Origin: Lachnospiraceae bacterium
Lineage (GTDB): Bacteria > Bacillota > Clostridia > Lachnospirales > Lachnospiraceae
Assembly (NCBI GenBank): GCA_021770785.1
Contig: JAETQH010000013.1
Coordinates: forward strand, 17,493 to 81,492
Direction: 5' to 3'
DNA: 64,000 nt
Of this stretch, positions 17,905 to 28,454 are shown piece after piece. How positions within the stretch are numbered: the stretch's first letter is position 1; each line of letters opens with the position of its first letter. The notes beneath the pieces were generated by a model that made no database searches, was not told the DNA's origin, and saw nothing but the letters and a program-made list of their open reading frames with translations. The position numbers and the translations under genes were made by a program.

Positions 17905-18990
17905 ATGATTTCTAACCATAAGATTCAGGCGGCGTTAGATGAGATTAAAGAGATATCGAGAATCGATTTGGCGCTTTATACAGAAAAAGGAAAATTAGTT
18001 GCCGCTACCTTTTCCATAGAAGAGGATTTGGAGGGGGCGGTTGCCTCTTTTGCGGAATCCATGGCGGAAAGCCAGATGTTAGCGGGCTGCCATTTTTTTA
18101 AGGTGGTGGTGGAGGGGGAAGTGGAATATATTCTTCTGACGAAATCCTCTGCGGAGGACGCTTATATGGTGGGCAGGCTGGCAGTCTGCCAGATACGGAA
18201 TTTAGCGGCGGCTTATATGGAGCAATTTGACCGCAACAATTTCATGCAGAACATTCTGCTGGGAAATATGCTTGTGGTGGATATGTACAATAAAGCAAAA
18301 AAGCTTCATGTGGAGCAGGCGGAGCGGGTGGTCTATGTCATTGATTTAGGGGATAAGAAGGATTCCTCTGCGGTGGAATTGGTGAAGAACCTTTTTGTTA
18401 CCAAAACGCGGGACTATGTGACGGAGGTGGACGAGCAGAGCATTGTGCTGATTAAGGACGTCCGTGATATTCCGGGGGCAGAAGAATTGCAGAGCCTTGC
18501 CAATATGATTGTGGACAATATGCACACAGAGATTATGGTCCGAGCCAGAGTGGGTTACGGCAACCGGGTTACCAATCTGCAGGATATCACCCGCTCCTAT
18601 CAGGAGGCGAAGATGGCGTTAGAGGTGGGCAGGATTTTCTATGCAGAGCGGGAAACCATAGCCTATAGCTGTCTGGGGATAGGAAGGCTGATTTACCAGC
18701 TTCCCATGAGCTTATGTGAAATGTTTATCCATGAGGTGTTCGGAGATGAAATTCCAGACGTATTCAACGAGGAAATTACCACCACCATCCAGAAATTCTT
18801 TGAGAATAACCTGAATATTTCGGAGACGGCAAGACAGCTGTATGTACATAGAAATACGTTAGTCTACCGTTTGGAGCGGTTAGAGAAAATGATAGGTCTT
18901 GACATCAGGAAATTTGATGATGCGATGACCTTTAAAATTGCGCTGATGGTACTGGCGCATATGAATTATCAGAAAGCAGAGGAGCAGTAG
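17905..18990 (+). CDS. CdaR/PucR family transcriptional regulator
   Basis: 361-aa regulator. The C-terminal HTH_30 domain is clear: NNLNISETARQLYVHRNTLVYRLERLEKMIGLDIR (about 305-340). Upstream are a GGDEF-like CdaR domain and an N-terminal sensing domain beginning ISNHKIQAALDEIKEIS, similar to sugar diacid regulators; the ligand is unknown. Start at ATG 17905 after GTAGGAAA; the longer frame overlaps two hairpins. Stop is two bases before the topoisomerase B gene. Confidence 0.85.
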   Translation: MISNHKIQAALDEIKEISRIDLALYTEKGKLVAATFSIEEDLEGAVASFAESMAESQMLAGCHFFKVVVEGEVEYILLTKSSAEDAYMVGRLAVCQIRNLAAAYMEQFDRNNFMQNILLGNMLVVDMYNKAKKLHVEQAERVVYVIDLGDKKDSSAVELVKNLFVTKTRDYVTEVDEQSIVLIKDVRDIPGAEELQSLANMIVDNMHTEIMVRARVGYGNRVTNLQDITRSYQEAKMALEVGRIFYAERETIAYSCLGIGRLIYQLPMSLCEMFIHEVFGDEIPDVFNEEITTTIQKFFENNLNISETARQLYVHRNTLVYRLERLEKMIGLDIRKFDDAMTFKIALMVLAHMNYQKAEEQ

Positions 18991-18992
18991 TT

Positions 18993-20915
18993 ATGGCGAA
19001 CAAGACATCCTATGATGAGCACAGCATTGCGGTGTTAGAGGGACTAGAAGCGGTGCGGAAACGGCCGGGAATGTATATCGGCAGTGTGTCAAGAAAGGGG
19101 CTAAATCACCTGATTTACGAGATTGTGGACAATGCGGTGGACGAGCATTTGGCAGGGGCATGTGACACCATTCATGTGATACTAGAGGCGGACGGTTCCT
19201 GTACGGTGGAGGACAACGGAAGGGGCGTCCCGGTGGGAATGCACGCAAAGGGAGTGTCTGCGGCGCGTATTGTATACACTACGCTTCATGCCGGAGGCAA
19301 ATTTGACGATTCCGCCTATAAGACCAGCGGCGGTCTGCACGGCGTGGGCTCTTCCGTAGTCAATGCCCTTTCCACTTACATGGATGTGGAAATCAGCAGG
19401 GATGGATTTGTGCACCATGATCGTTATGAGCGGGGCGTACCCGTGGTGGAGCTTGAAGGCGGCTTGCTGCCGAAAATAGGAAAGACGAAAAAGACCGGGA
19501 CAAAGATTAATTTCCTGCCGGACCCGGAAATTTTTGAAAAGACAAGATTTAAAGAAGATGAAGTCAAGAGCCGTATGCACGAAACGGCTTATTTAAATCC
19601 TGCCCTTACTATTATCTATGAGGACCGCCGGGGGGAAGAGCCGGAGCATATCGTGTACCATGAGGAAGAGGGTATCATCGGCTTTGTCAAGGATTTGAAC
19701 AAGAATGCGGAGGTTCTTCACGATGTGATTTATTTTAAGGGTGAGGCGGAAAATATCACCGTGGAAGCGGCATTTCAGTATACCAATGAATTTCATGAGA
19801 ATATTTTAGGCTTCTGCAACAATATTTTTAATGCGGAGGGCGGAACCCATATTACCGGATTTAAGACTGTATTTACTACGGTTATTAACTCCTATGCCAG
19901 GGAGCTTGGCATTTTAAAGGAAAAGGATACCAATTTCACAGGGGCGGACGTCAGAAATGGTATGACGGCGGTGGTGTCCATCAAGCACCCGGACCCCAGG
20001 TTCGAAGGACAGACAAAGACGAAATTAGACAACCAGGACGCCTCCCGTGTGACGGCGAAGGTCACCGGGGACGAAATCCAACTGTATTTTGATAAAAATT
20101 TAGAGACCTTAAAGACCGTGATTTCCTGTGCGGAGAAAGCGGCAAAAATCCGTAAGACGGAGGAAAAAGCAAAGACCAACCTGCTGACGAAGCAGAAATT
20201 TTCCTTTGATTCCAACGGAAAGCTGGCAAACTGTGAGAGCAGGGATGCCTCTGTCTGTGAAATTTTCATCGTGGAGGGAGATTCTGCGGGAGGCTCCGCA
20301 AAGACTGCCAGGGATAGGAGCTTTCAGGCAATTCTGCCTATCCGGGGTAAAATTTTGAATGTGGAGAAGGCAAGTATTGATAAAGTCCTTGCCAATGCAG
20401 AAATCAAGACTATGATTAATGCCTTCGGCTGTGGATTTTCAGAGGGCTACGGCAATGATTTTGACATTACCAAGCTGCGCTACGATAAAATTATTATCAT
20501 GGCGGATGCCGATGTGGACGGAGCACATATTTCTAACCTGCTTTTGACACTATTTTACCGTTTTATGCCGGAGCTGATTTACGAAGGGCATGTCTATGTG
20601 GCAATGCCGCCCCTTTATAAGGCGATTCCGGCGAAGGGAGAGGAAGAGTACCTCTATGATGACGCAGCGCTGGAGAAATACCGGAAAAGCCACAAGGGCA
20701 GCTTCACCCTGCAGCGCTACAAAGGTCTCGGAGAGATGGATGCAGAGCAGCTCTGGGAGACAACCTTAAACCCCGAGACAAGAATTTTGAAACGAGTGGA
20801 GATTGAGGACGGAAGAATGGCATCTGACATCACAGAGCTTTTAATGGGAAATGACGTCCTTCCCCGTAAAATGTTTATCTACGAGCACGCCCAGGATGCA
20901 AGTCTTGATGTGTAG
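18993..20915 (+). CDS. Type IIA DNA topoisomerase subunit B (ParE/GyrB-like)
   Basis: ATPase subunit, 640 aa. GHKL ATPase motifs: EIVDNAVDEH, VEDNGRGVPVGMH, and TSGGLHGVGSSVVNAL; the transducer Lys is in FEGQTKTKLDN; the TOPRIM part has EGDSAGGSAKTARDR and DADVDGAHI. It is paired with the A subunit 50 bases downstream and is remote from dnaN/recF, the normal gyrB context, suggesting the second (topoisomerase IV) pair. By sequence alone ParE versus GyrB cannot be decided for this subunit. Confidence 0.88.
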   Translation: MANKTSYDEHSIAVLEGLEAVRKRPGMYIGSVSRKGLNHLIYEIVDNAVDEHLAGACDTIHVILEADGSCTVEDNGRGVPVGMHAKGVSAARIVYTTLHAGGKFDDSAYKTSGGLHGVGSSVVNALSTYMDVEISRDGFVHHDRYERGVPVVELEGGLLPKIGKTKKTGTKINFLPDPEIFEKTRFKEDEVKSRMHETAYLNPALTIIYEDRRGEEPEHIVYHEEEGIIGFVKDLNKNAEVLHDVIYFKGEAENITVEAAFQYTNEFHENILGFCNNIFNAEGGTHITGFKTVFTTVINSYARELGILKEKDTNFTGADVRNGMTAVVSIKHPDPRFEGQTKTKLDNQDASRVTAKVTGDEIQLYFDKNLETLKTVISCAEKAAKIRKTEEKAKTNLLTKQKFSFDSNGKLANCESRDASVCEIFIVEGDSAGGSAKTARDRSFQAILPIRGKILNVEKASIDKVLANAEIKTMINAFGCGFSEGYGNDFDITKLRYDKIIIMADADVDGAHISNLLLTLFYRFMPELIYEGHVYVAMPPLYKAIPAKGEEEYLYDDAALEKYRKSHKGSFTLQRYKGLGEMDAEQLWETTLNPETRILKRVEIEDGRMASDITELLMGNDVLPRKMFIYEHAQDASLDV

Positions 20916-20965
20916 CAATGAGCTGCCGCAGTTTCTTAGATAAGTAGAAAAAAGAGGAATTAAAA

Positions 20966-23203
20966 ATGAGACAGGAAGAACAGATTATCCGCACGGAATA
21001 CTCAGAACTAATGCAGAAATCATTTATTGACTACGCCATGAGCGTCATTGTCGCCCGTGCCCTCCCGGATGTGCGGGACGGGTTAAAGCCGGTACAAAGA
21101 CGTACCCTATATGACATGTATGAGCTTGGCATCCGTTATGATAAACCTTACCGTAAAAGCGCCCGTATCGTTGGTGATACCATGGGTAAATACCACCCCC
21201 ACGGCGACAGCTCCATCTACGGTGCCCTTGTGGTGTTAGCCCAGGATTTTAAAATGGGGATGCCCTTAGTGGACGGCCACGGTAATTTTGGCTCCATCGA
21301 GGGAGACGGTGCAGCTGCCATGCGTTATACGGAAGCGAGGTTACAGAAAATTACCCAGGAAGCCTATTTGTCAGACCTTGACAAAGATGTGGTGGATTTT
21401 GTACCGAACTTTGATGAAACAGAGAAGGAACCGGAGGTGCTTCCGGTAAAAGTGCCGAACCTTTTAATCAACGGTTCCGAGGGTATCGCCGTGGGTATGA
21501 CCACCAATATCCCGCCCCATAATTTCGGCGAGGTGATTGACGGTGTCATTGCCTATATGAAGAATCCGGATATTAACACGGAACAGATGATGCAGTACAT
21601 TCCGGGACCGGATTTCCCCACCGGAGGTATTGTGGCAAATAAGGACGAGCTTCTGGCGGTTTATTCCACCGGAACAGGAAAAATCAAAATTCGTGGGAAA
21701 GTGGAAGTGGAACAGGGAAAGGGCGGCAGGGAACGCCTGGTGATTACAGAAATCCCCTATCCCATGATAGGGGCAAACATCGGTAAATTTTTGAATGATG
21801 TATACAGCCTTGTGGAGACGAAAAAGACCAACGATATCGTGGATATTACGAACCAGTCCTCTAAGGAGGGAATCCGTATTGTATTAGAATTGCGGAAAGG
21901 GGCAGATGCGGAAAATCTGAAAAATCTGCTCTACAAAAAAACAAAGCTGGAGGATACCTTTGGGGTCAACATGCTTGCCGTGGCGGAGGGCAGACCGGAA
22001 ACCATGGGAATTGTGCCGATGATCCGTCATCATGTGAATTTCCAGTATGAGCTTGCCACCAGAAAATATCAGACACTTCTGGCAAAGGAGTTAGACAAAA
22101 AAGAAATTCAGGAGGGCTTGATAAAGGCGACGGACGTGATTGACCTGATTATTGAGATACTCCGGGGCAGTAAAAATGTGAAGGACGCAAGAGCCTGCCT
22201 GACAGAGGGTATCACGGATAACATTGCTTTTAAGTCTGCCCAGTCGAAGAAAGATGCGGCAAAACTCCGTTTTACGGAACGGCAGACCACAGCCATTTTA
22301 GAAATGCGTCTGCAGAAGTTAATCGGTTTGGAGTTAGAAGCTCTCATGAAGGAACATGAGCAGACTTTAAAGAACATTGCCCGGTATGAGGATATTTTAG
22401 GCAGCCGTTCTGTTATGGCTAAGGTTATCATCAAGGAGTTAGAGGGCTACAAGAAGGAATACAGCCATCCCAGAAAGACCGTCATCGATAATTTAGAAGA
22501 AGCGGTGGTGGAAGAGAAGAAGATAGAAGAGATGGACGTGGTATTTTTAATGGACCGCTTCGGCTATGCGAAAACTATTGATACTGCCACCTATGAGAGA
22601 AATAAGGAGGCGGCGGACACGGAAAACCGCTATGTACTGACCTGTAAAAATACGGACAAAATCTGTATTTTTACCAATACGGGGCAGCTGCACCTGCTTA
22701 AGGTATTAGATTTGCCCTTTGGAAAATTCCGTGATAAGGGAACGCCCATTGACAATATCAGCAATTATGACAGCAGCACGGAAAATTTCATTTATATCAT
22801 GAATTTAGCGGCAATCAGCAATACAAAAGTGATTTTCGGAACGAAGAATGCCATGCTAAAGGTGGTGGACGGCGTGGAATTTGATGTGTCAAAGCGCACT
22901 ACGGCGGCCACCAAGTTGAATGACGGGGACGAAGTTATTTTTGTGAAAGCCTTTTCTATGGAAGAGACACTTGTAATGCAGTCGGAAAAGGACTTCTTCC
23001 TGCGGATTGACGCCTCCACCATACCGGAGAAGAAGAAGGGAGCGGTGGGCGTCCGGGGCATGAAGCTTGGCGCCGGGGATGCCCTTACGGCGATATACCT
23101 GCTTTCCGCCGGGGAGGAGCAGAGTGTGGAAGTCAAGGGGAAGGAAGTGGCGCTGCACCGGCTGCATGTGGCAAACAGAGATACCAAAGGAACGAAGAAG
23201 TAA
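20966..23203 (+). CDS. Type IIA DNA topoisomerase subunit A (ParC-like)
   Basis: 745-aa breakage-reunion subunit. Catalytic Tyr in AAMRYTEARLQK (near residue 121), quinolone region KYHPHGDSSIYGALV (near 78-90). The C-terminal beta-pinwheel starts at about 520. At the place where GyrA proteins carry the QRRGGRG box, after the ATYE/STYR strand, this protein reads ERNKEAADTENR, so the GyrA box is missing. The tail is also shorter than GyrA (about 820 aa). Family knowledge links box loss to decatenation rather than supercoiling; hence the ParC-like call. Confidence 0.85.
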   Translation: MRQEEQIIRTEYSELMQKSFIDYAMSVIVARALPDVRDGLKPVQRRTLYDMYELGIRYDKPYRKSARIVGDTMGKYHPHGDSSIYGALVVLAQDFKMGMPLVDGHGNFGSIEGDGAAAMRYTEARLQKITQEAYLSDLDKDVVDFVPNFDETEKEPEVLPVKVPNLLINGSEGIAVGMTTNIPPHNFGEVIDGVIAYMKNPDINTEQMMQYIPGPDFPTGGIVANKDELLAVYSTGTGKIKIRGKVEVEQGKGGRERLVITEIPYPMIGANIGKFLNDVYSLVETKKTNDIVDITNQSSKEGIRIVLELRKGADAENLKNLLYKKTKLEDTFGVNMLAVAEGRPETMGIVPMIRHHVNFQYELATRKYQTLLAKELDKKEIQEGLIKATDVIDLIIEILRGSKNVKDARACLTEGITDNIAFKSAQSKKDAAKLRFTERQTTAILEMRLQKLIGLELEALMKEHEQTLKNIARYEDILGSRSVMAKVIIKELEGYKKEYSHPRKTVIDNLEEAVVEEKKIEEMDVVFLMDRFGYAKTIDTATYERNKEAADTENRYVLTCKNTDKICIFTNTGQLHLLKVLDLPFGKFRDKGTPIDNISNYDSSTENFIYIMNLAAISNTKVIFGTKNAMLKVVDGVEFDVSKRTTAATKLNDGDEVIFVKAFSMEETLVMQSEKDFFLRIDASTIPEKKKGAVGVRGMKLGAGDALTAIYLLSAGEEQSVEVKGKEVALHRLHVANRDTKGTKK

Positions 23204-23217
23204 AAACGGAGCGGTCT

Positions 23218-24015
23218 ATGAAAAAAAGCAGATTTGAATTTTGGCAGATTTTATATCCCATTGCCATTTATTATGTGGTTATGAGTTTATCCTATTTTGG
23301 ACTGGAAGTGATATTAGGAGCCACCACTGGGGAAAATTATATGGTGCGCCAGCTTTTGTGCGGGGCAATTACCATTCCGTTTCTTTTGCGGTTTTATCTG
23401 TCGGATAAAAAGATGCGGGACGTGGTTTACGGGGAGAAGAAATTCAAACCGAATGGAAAGCAGATAAAAACGATTCTCCTCACTATTGCAACGGCGGCCA
23501 CGGCGGGGATAGCGGTCAATAATTTGATTGCCATGACGCCTATGGTGGAGCTGTCCCAGGGATTTCAGGACGCAAATGCCTCCTTCTTTGGTGGGGAGGT
23601 GCTGTTTCAGATATTAGGTTCCTGCATAATTATTCCCATTGCGGAGGAACTGGTTTTCCGGGGCGTGGTGTACCAAAGGCTGCGGATACATTTTGATGTG
23701 CCGAAGGCGCTGATTCTTTCTGCCGTTATTTTTGGAATTGTGCATACCAATGTGGTGCAGTTTATTTATGCGGCGCTGCTTGGAAGCCTGCTGGCATTCC
23801 TCTATGAGAAGAGCGGTTTTTTCTACGTTCCGGTGCTGGGCCATGCCGTGGCAAACACCATAGCGGTCATCCGCACTGCCACCGGGTGGCTTATGTTTTC
23901 TTATGAACCGACGGCTGCCGGGATTGGAGTTACGCTGGCGTTTCTTGTAGCTGCGGCGGGACTGATTTGGTATCAGGTGCGGGAGTGGCAGGCAGAAAGG
24001 AAAGGTAAAATATGA
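23218..24015 (+). CDS. CPBP family intramembrane metalloprotease
   Basis: 265-aa polytopic membrane protein of the Abi/CaaX-protease family. Motif 1 EELVFRGVVYQRLR (near residue 142), motif 2 FGIVHTNVVQFIYA (near 178), and motif 3 GHAVANTIAV (near 212) provide the Glu/His catalytic set. About seven hydrophobic segments. Begins 14 bases after the topoisomerase gene and overlaps sbcD by four bases (ATGA). Substrate unknown; relatives act in bacteriocin self-immunity or prenyl protein processing. Confidence 0.88.
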   Translation: MKKSRFEFWQILYPIAIYYVVMSLSYFGLEVILGATTGENYMVRQLLCGAITIPFLLRFYLSDKKMRDVVYGEKKFKPNGKQIKTILLTIATAATAGIAVNNLIAMTPMVELSQGFQDANASFFGGEVLFQILGSCIIIPIAEELVFRGVVYQRLRIHFDVPKALILSAVIFGIVHTNVVQFIYAALLGSLLAFLYEKSGFFYVPVLGHAVANTIAVIRTATGWLMFSYEPTAAGIGVTLAFLVAAAGLIWYQVREWQAERKGKI

Positions 24016-25169
24016 AATTTCTACATTTAGGAGATCTGCACTTAGGAAAAACACTGGGTGATTTTGATTTGATTGAGGATCAGAGGTATATCCTTGATCA
24101 GCTTCTTTGTATCGCAGATAATGAATCCATAGACGGCGTATTTATCGCCGGAGATGTGTATGATAAATCTGTTCCAAGCGAGGCTGCTACGAAGCTTTTA
24201 GATTATTTTCTGATTAAACTGGCAGAAAAAGGAATCAGGGTATTTATGGTGAGTGGAAACCATGATTCGGATAATCGTTTAAATTACGGAAGTACTCTGT
24301 TTGCACATAATCAGATATACATATCGGCTGTCTTTGACGGAATACTTCATAAGCAGAGCTTTGCTGAGGGGGATACAGAGATTGATATTTATATGCTTCC
24401 GTTTGTAAAAGCTTCCCAGGTAAGACATTATTTCCCAGGCGAGGATATAGAAAATTACGATGATGCAGTTCGAACCATTATAAGAAACACGCACATAGAC
24501 AGAAAAAATAAGAACATTCTGGTGGCGCATCAATTTGTTGCGGGGAAGGGAGAGGATCCCGCACTTGCAGGCTCCGAAAGCATTGGAACGCAGAGCGTAG
24601 GTATGGTTGAAAAAATTGGATATGATTGCTTTGATGATTTTGATTATGTGGCATTAGGTCATATTCATTCTCCTCAAAGAGTTGGAAAAGACGAGATCCG
24701 ATATTCGGGTTCTCCTCTTAAATATTCCCTTAGCGAAGCGAATAATGAAAAGTCTGTTCCTCTTATTACGGTATCAGCAGAGGAGAGGGTTAAGATAGAG
24801 CTTGTTCCCTTAAAACCCATGAGAGACATGAGACATATAAAGGGGACGCTGAGGGAGTTGTTGGATAAAAAGAATATAAAAGCGCCAGAGGATTTCATTT
24901 ATGCAACATTGACAGATGAGGATATCGTCAATGATGCAATGGGAATATTTCAACAGGTATATCCGAATACAGTTCGAATTGATTACGACAATTCACATAC
25001 AAGAGAGATTGAGCAGGTGGATATCAGCAGAATTGCCGAAAACAAATCATTCCCGGAGTTGATCGGAGATTTTTACAGACTGATGTATGGCTGTGAGATT
25101 ACGGAAGAGGAAATGGACGTCATGAGGACGGCGGCACGAGAGGCAGGTGTTATAAATGAAGCCGATTAA
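24012..25169 (+). CDS. sbcD: Exonuclease subunit SbcD
   Basis: Mre11-like nuclease subunit of the SbcCD complex, which opens hairpins and degrades DNA ends. Metallophosphatase motifs in order: GDLHLGK (residue 7), GDVYDKS (about 48), GNHDSDNR (about 83), and GHIHSPQ (about 216). 385 aa. ATG overlaps the CPBP gene stop, and its own end overlaps sbcC by 14 bases. Confidence 0.95.
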   Translation: MKFLHLGDLHLGKTLGDFDLIEDQRYILDQLLCIADNESIDGVFIAGDVYDKSVPSEAATKLLDYFLIKLAEKGIRVFMVSGNHDSDNRLNYGSTLFAHNQIYISAVFDGILHKQSFAEGDTEIDIYMLPFVKASQVRHYFPGEDIENYDDAVRTIIRNTHIDRKNKNILVAHQFVAGKGEDPALAGSESIGTQSVGMVEKIGYDCFDDFDYVALGHIHSPQRVGKDEIRYSGSPLKYSLSEANNEKSVPLITVSAEERVKIELVPLKPMRDMRHIKGTLRELLDKKNIKAPEDFIYATLTDEDIVNDAMGIFQQVYPNTVRIDYDNSHTREIEQVDISRIAENKSFPELIGDFYRLMYGCEITEEEMDVMRTAAREAGVINEAD

Positions 25170-28100
25170 ACTGATCATAAGCGCAATTGGTCCATATGCG
25201 GAGAAACTTCCGGAAATAGAGTTTGCTGCCTTTGAAGAAAAGGGGCTGTTTTTGATATCCGGGGACACCGGCGCGGGGAAAACCACGATATTTGATGCGA
25301 TATGTTTTGCGTTATATGGAACGACCAGCGGAACATACAGGGATACGAAAAATTTAAGAAGCGAATACGCTAAGGATTCTGCTCAGAGCTATGTGGACTT
25401 TTATTTTTCACATCAGGGGCGGGAATTCCATGTTTGGAGACAACCGTCTTACGAAAGACAGAAACAGCGTGGCTGCGGTAAGATATTAGAGAAAGAAAAG
25501 GCGATTCTTTATGAAGAGGGACAGGTGCCGATAGAGGGTCTGACTCAGGTAAATAATGCCGTAAAAGAACTGCTGCATATAGATGAGAAGCAGTTTAAAC
25601 AGATTGTAATGATTGCGCAGGGGGAATTCTGGGATTTATTGAATGCGAAAACGGATCAGAGAACAGAGATACTGCGAACTATATTTTTAACAAACGGCTA
25701 TAAAAACATTGAATACAAATTGAAAGATCGAATGGATGCAAGCTACAAAGTTAAGGTAAAGGCTGAAGACAGTATCATTCAGCATTTTGAGGATGTGGCG
25801 GCAGACAAAGAAGATGAGCTTTTTGAAGAACTGGAGGAGCTTAAAAGCAGAGCTGGACGAACCGGAAGTACATGGAATTTAGATGAAATCTTAGACGTAA
25901 TGCAACGCTTGAACCTGTCGGACAGAGAAAGGCTAAAGTGTATGAAAGCAGATCTGAAAAAAGCAGAGGAAGAGCTAAAGAAGAACAATGAGAAGCTTGC
26001 GCTGGCTAAGATTAATAACGGATTCATCGAAAAGAGGGATAAGCTTCAAAAGGAAAAAGAAGAGCTTGAAAAAAGAAAGACGGAAATTGATGAATTAATA
26101 CAGCGTCTGGACAAACAAAAGAAGGCCACCCGTAATGTGAATCCGTCTTATATTGCGTGGGCTAGGAAGTGTGATGAGGTATCTTCGACCAAAAAACAGA
26201 TTCAAACAGCGCAATCTAAGTTAGAGGCAGCCGTGGCGAATGTAAAACAGACCGAAGCTGTGCTTGACGATGCCCAAAAGCTGGAGCCGGAGGCTGACAA
26301 ATTAAAGCAGACGATAAGCAGGATTGACGATGAAGAAAAGAAATATCGGCAAAAAGAGGAGCTGGAAGAAAGACTAAAAGAACTTGAAGAATACGATAAT
26401 AATATCAGCGCAGAAGAAAAGAATTTAAAAGAATCTGAGAAAACCCTTAAGGAGAAGATAAAAGCCCTTAATAAAACAGTTAAGGAATTAAAAGGCAAGC
26501 CAGCTGAATTGATAGAGGCAAAAAACGAGAGTGAAAAGCTTACGGAGCTTCTGACGGAGTTAGATGTGATTATAGACCATCAGATTCCGGAAAGGGAAAA
26601 AAGGAAAAGGTCTCTTTCCAGAAAACAGAAAACATTTTTAGACACGCGTGATAGATATCAGGAGGCGAGCAGCAGAAGAGAAGAGGCGGAACACATTCTT
26701 GAAGACAGTAGAGCAGGTATCTTAGCGAGAAAACTTGTAGAAGGAGAAAAGTGCCCGGTGTGTGGGTCCGTGCACCATCCGGATCCGGCTAAGCTGAAAG
26801 AGACTTCGATTTCAGAGGATGATTTTAAAAAATTTCAGGAAGAAGAGTCCGAGCTTCAAGAGAAAAAGAACAAAGCAAATACCGAAGCGGAAATAGCAAA
26901 AACATCGCTAGAAGAATTCGAGGAGCAGCTTAGGATAACTATCTTAGATTATATGAGCAACCCGTTTCTGAGTATGAACAGGGAGGAAGAGTCTCTCGAT
27001 GAGCTAATCAGGGAAGTTAAGGATACAAAGACTCAGGCTGAGGCGATGTCAAAGGAGAATATTAAAAAATGTAATTCCCTTGGGAAGGAATGCAAAAGAC
27101 TTAAGAGGGCTGAAGAAGATCTCGAAACGGCACAGGGAGATGAAACAGAAAAACTCAATTCGAAAAAAGAAGAGCTCGACAAAAACAGGCAAAAAAATAA
27201 GCAGGAACTGACGGAAGCGAAAGCCATATTAAAAACGCTTGAAAAATTGAGTTACCCAGATTGGAAAACGGCAAAAAAAGAGAGAAAGCAGGCGGAAACG
27301 AAGAAAAATAAGATATTAGATGATATCAGGAAGGCGGAGCAGGAAAAGAAAAAAGCTGATAACAATGTTACTGCTGTCAAGTCAAAGTTAGAAACGCTGA
27401 AGGGCAGTGTGAAACAGCAGGAAACAGATGAAAAAGCTTTAAGGGAAAAGTTGGATAAAGAAGTCGATGCAAATGGTTTCTCTTCTGTAGAGGAAATGCG
27501 GATATGTGTTGTAGACGAATCTGAAATTGCATTGTCGGACAAAGTGATTAATGAATATAATCAGGCTGTTGCAACGAATAAGGAACAGCTTTTAGATGCT
27601 AAGTCGGATGCAAAAGGGAAAAAGATGATAGACATTGAAGGGTTAAAGGTTGTGTGTGATGAACAGGACACAAATGTCGAGTTGATAAGGAAGAACTGTA
27701 ACAATAGCGAAAGCAGAATAGGTACGAATGAAGAGAAACAGAAGAGTATTTTTGGCAGGAGAGAAGAATTAGAAAAGGCATGCAAAGAGAATACAATCTG
27801 TCAGCGGCTTTATAATTTAGTCAAAGGCACAACTGGAAACGGAAAGATCACACTGGAGCAGTACATACAGGCTGCAGGATTTGACGGGATTATCGCTGCT
27901 GCAAACAGGCGGCTGTTGCCGATGAGCGATGGGCAGTATGAACTTTATCGCCAGGAGGATTCTCTTGGTAAAAGAAGTAATAATTTTCTTGACCTTGAAG
28001 TCTTAGACAATCATACGGGACACAGAAGGCCGGTGGGAAACCTCTCCGGCGGAGAAAGCTTTAAGGCATCACTGAGTCTTGCTTTGGGATTATCTGATAC

Positions 28101-28338
28101 CGTATCATCTAATCTTGGCGGAGTGCAGATGGATGCACTCTTTGTGGATGAAGGTTTTGGAACGTTAGACCGGAAATCGATAGACAGTGCAATGGAAATT
28201 TTGATAAACCTGACCGGAAGTAATAAGCTGGTGGGAATTATTAGCCACAGGGAAGAGCTTATGGAGAATATTCCCCAGCAGATTAAGGTTAAGAAGACAA
28301 AAGACGGAAGTCAGATTACCGTTGAGTGTGGCTTATAG
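25156..28338 (+). CDS. sbcC: Exonuclease subunit SbcC (Rad50-like ATPase)
   Basis: 1060-aa SMC-like ATPase. Walker A SGDTGAGKTTIF (about 35-46), Q-loop QGEFWDLLNAK (about 155), long charged coiled coils on both sides of the zinc hook CPVCG (Cys533/Cys536), signature LSGGESFKASLSLAL (about 962), and Walker B ALFVDEGFGTLD. Forms the SbcCD complex with the preceding gene. The pair is more AT-rich and less GC-ending in codons than the housekeeping genes to the left, which may reflect separate ancestry or simply the Lys/Glu-rich coils. Confidence 0.95.
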   Translation: MKPIKLIISAIGPYAEKLPEIEFAAFEEKGLFLISGDTGAGKTTIFDAICFALYGTTSGTYRDTKNLRSEYAKDSAQSYVDFYFSHQGREFHVWRQPSYERQKQRGCGKILEKEKAILYEEGQVPIEGLTQVNNAVKELLHIDEKQFKQIVMIAQGEFWDLLNAKTDQRTEILRTIFLTNGYKNIEYKLKDRMDASYKVKVKAEDSIIQHFEDVAADKEDELFEELEELKSRAGRTGSTWNLDEILDVMQRLNLSDRERLKCMKADLKKAEEELKKNNEKLALAKINNGFIEKRDKLQKEKEELEKRKTEIDELIQRLDKQKKATRNVNPSYIAWARKCDEVSSTKKQIQTAQSKLEAAVANVKQTEAVLDDAQKLEPEADKLKQTISRIDDEEKKYRQKEELEERLKELEEYDNNISAEEKNLKESEKTLKEKIKALNKTVKELKGKPAELIEAKNESEKLTELLTELDVIIDHQIPEREKRKRSLSRKQKTFLDTRDRYQEASSRREEAEHILEDSRAGILARKLVEGEKCPVCGSVHHPDPAKLKETSISEDDFKKFQEEESELQEKKNKANTEAEIAKTSLEEFEEQLRITILDYMSNPFLSMNREEESLDELIREVKDTKTQAEAMSKENIKKCNSLGKECKRLKRAEEDLETAQGDETEKLNSKKEELDKNRQKNKQELTEAKAILKTLEKLSYPDWKTAKKERKQAETKKNKILDDIRKAEQEKKKADNNVTAVKSKLETLKGSVKQQETDEKALREKLDKEVDANGFSSVEEMRICVVDESEIALSDKVINEYNQAVATNKEQLLDAKSDAKGKKMIDIEGLKVVCDEQDTNVELIRKNCNNSESRIGTNEEKQKSIFGRREELEKACKENTICQRLYNLVKGTTGNGKITLEQYIQAAGFDGIIAAANRRLLPMSDGQYELYRQEDSLGKRSNNFLDLEVLDNHTGHRRPVGNLSGGESFKASLSLALGLSDTVSSNLGGVQMDALFVDEGFGTLDRKSIDSAMEILINLTGSNKLVGIISHREELMENIPQQIKVKKTKDGSQITVECGL

Positions 28339-28454
28339 GCTGCTTGATTCGATACATTTCGTGTAAATATTTTAACATTTCATGCAAAAGATAAATATTA
28401 TTTCTCTGATCAAGTATAGTAAACCTATCATATAGATTTTTAGGAGGAATAATT

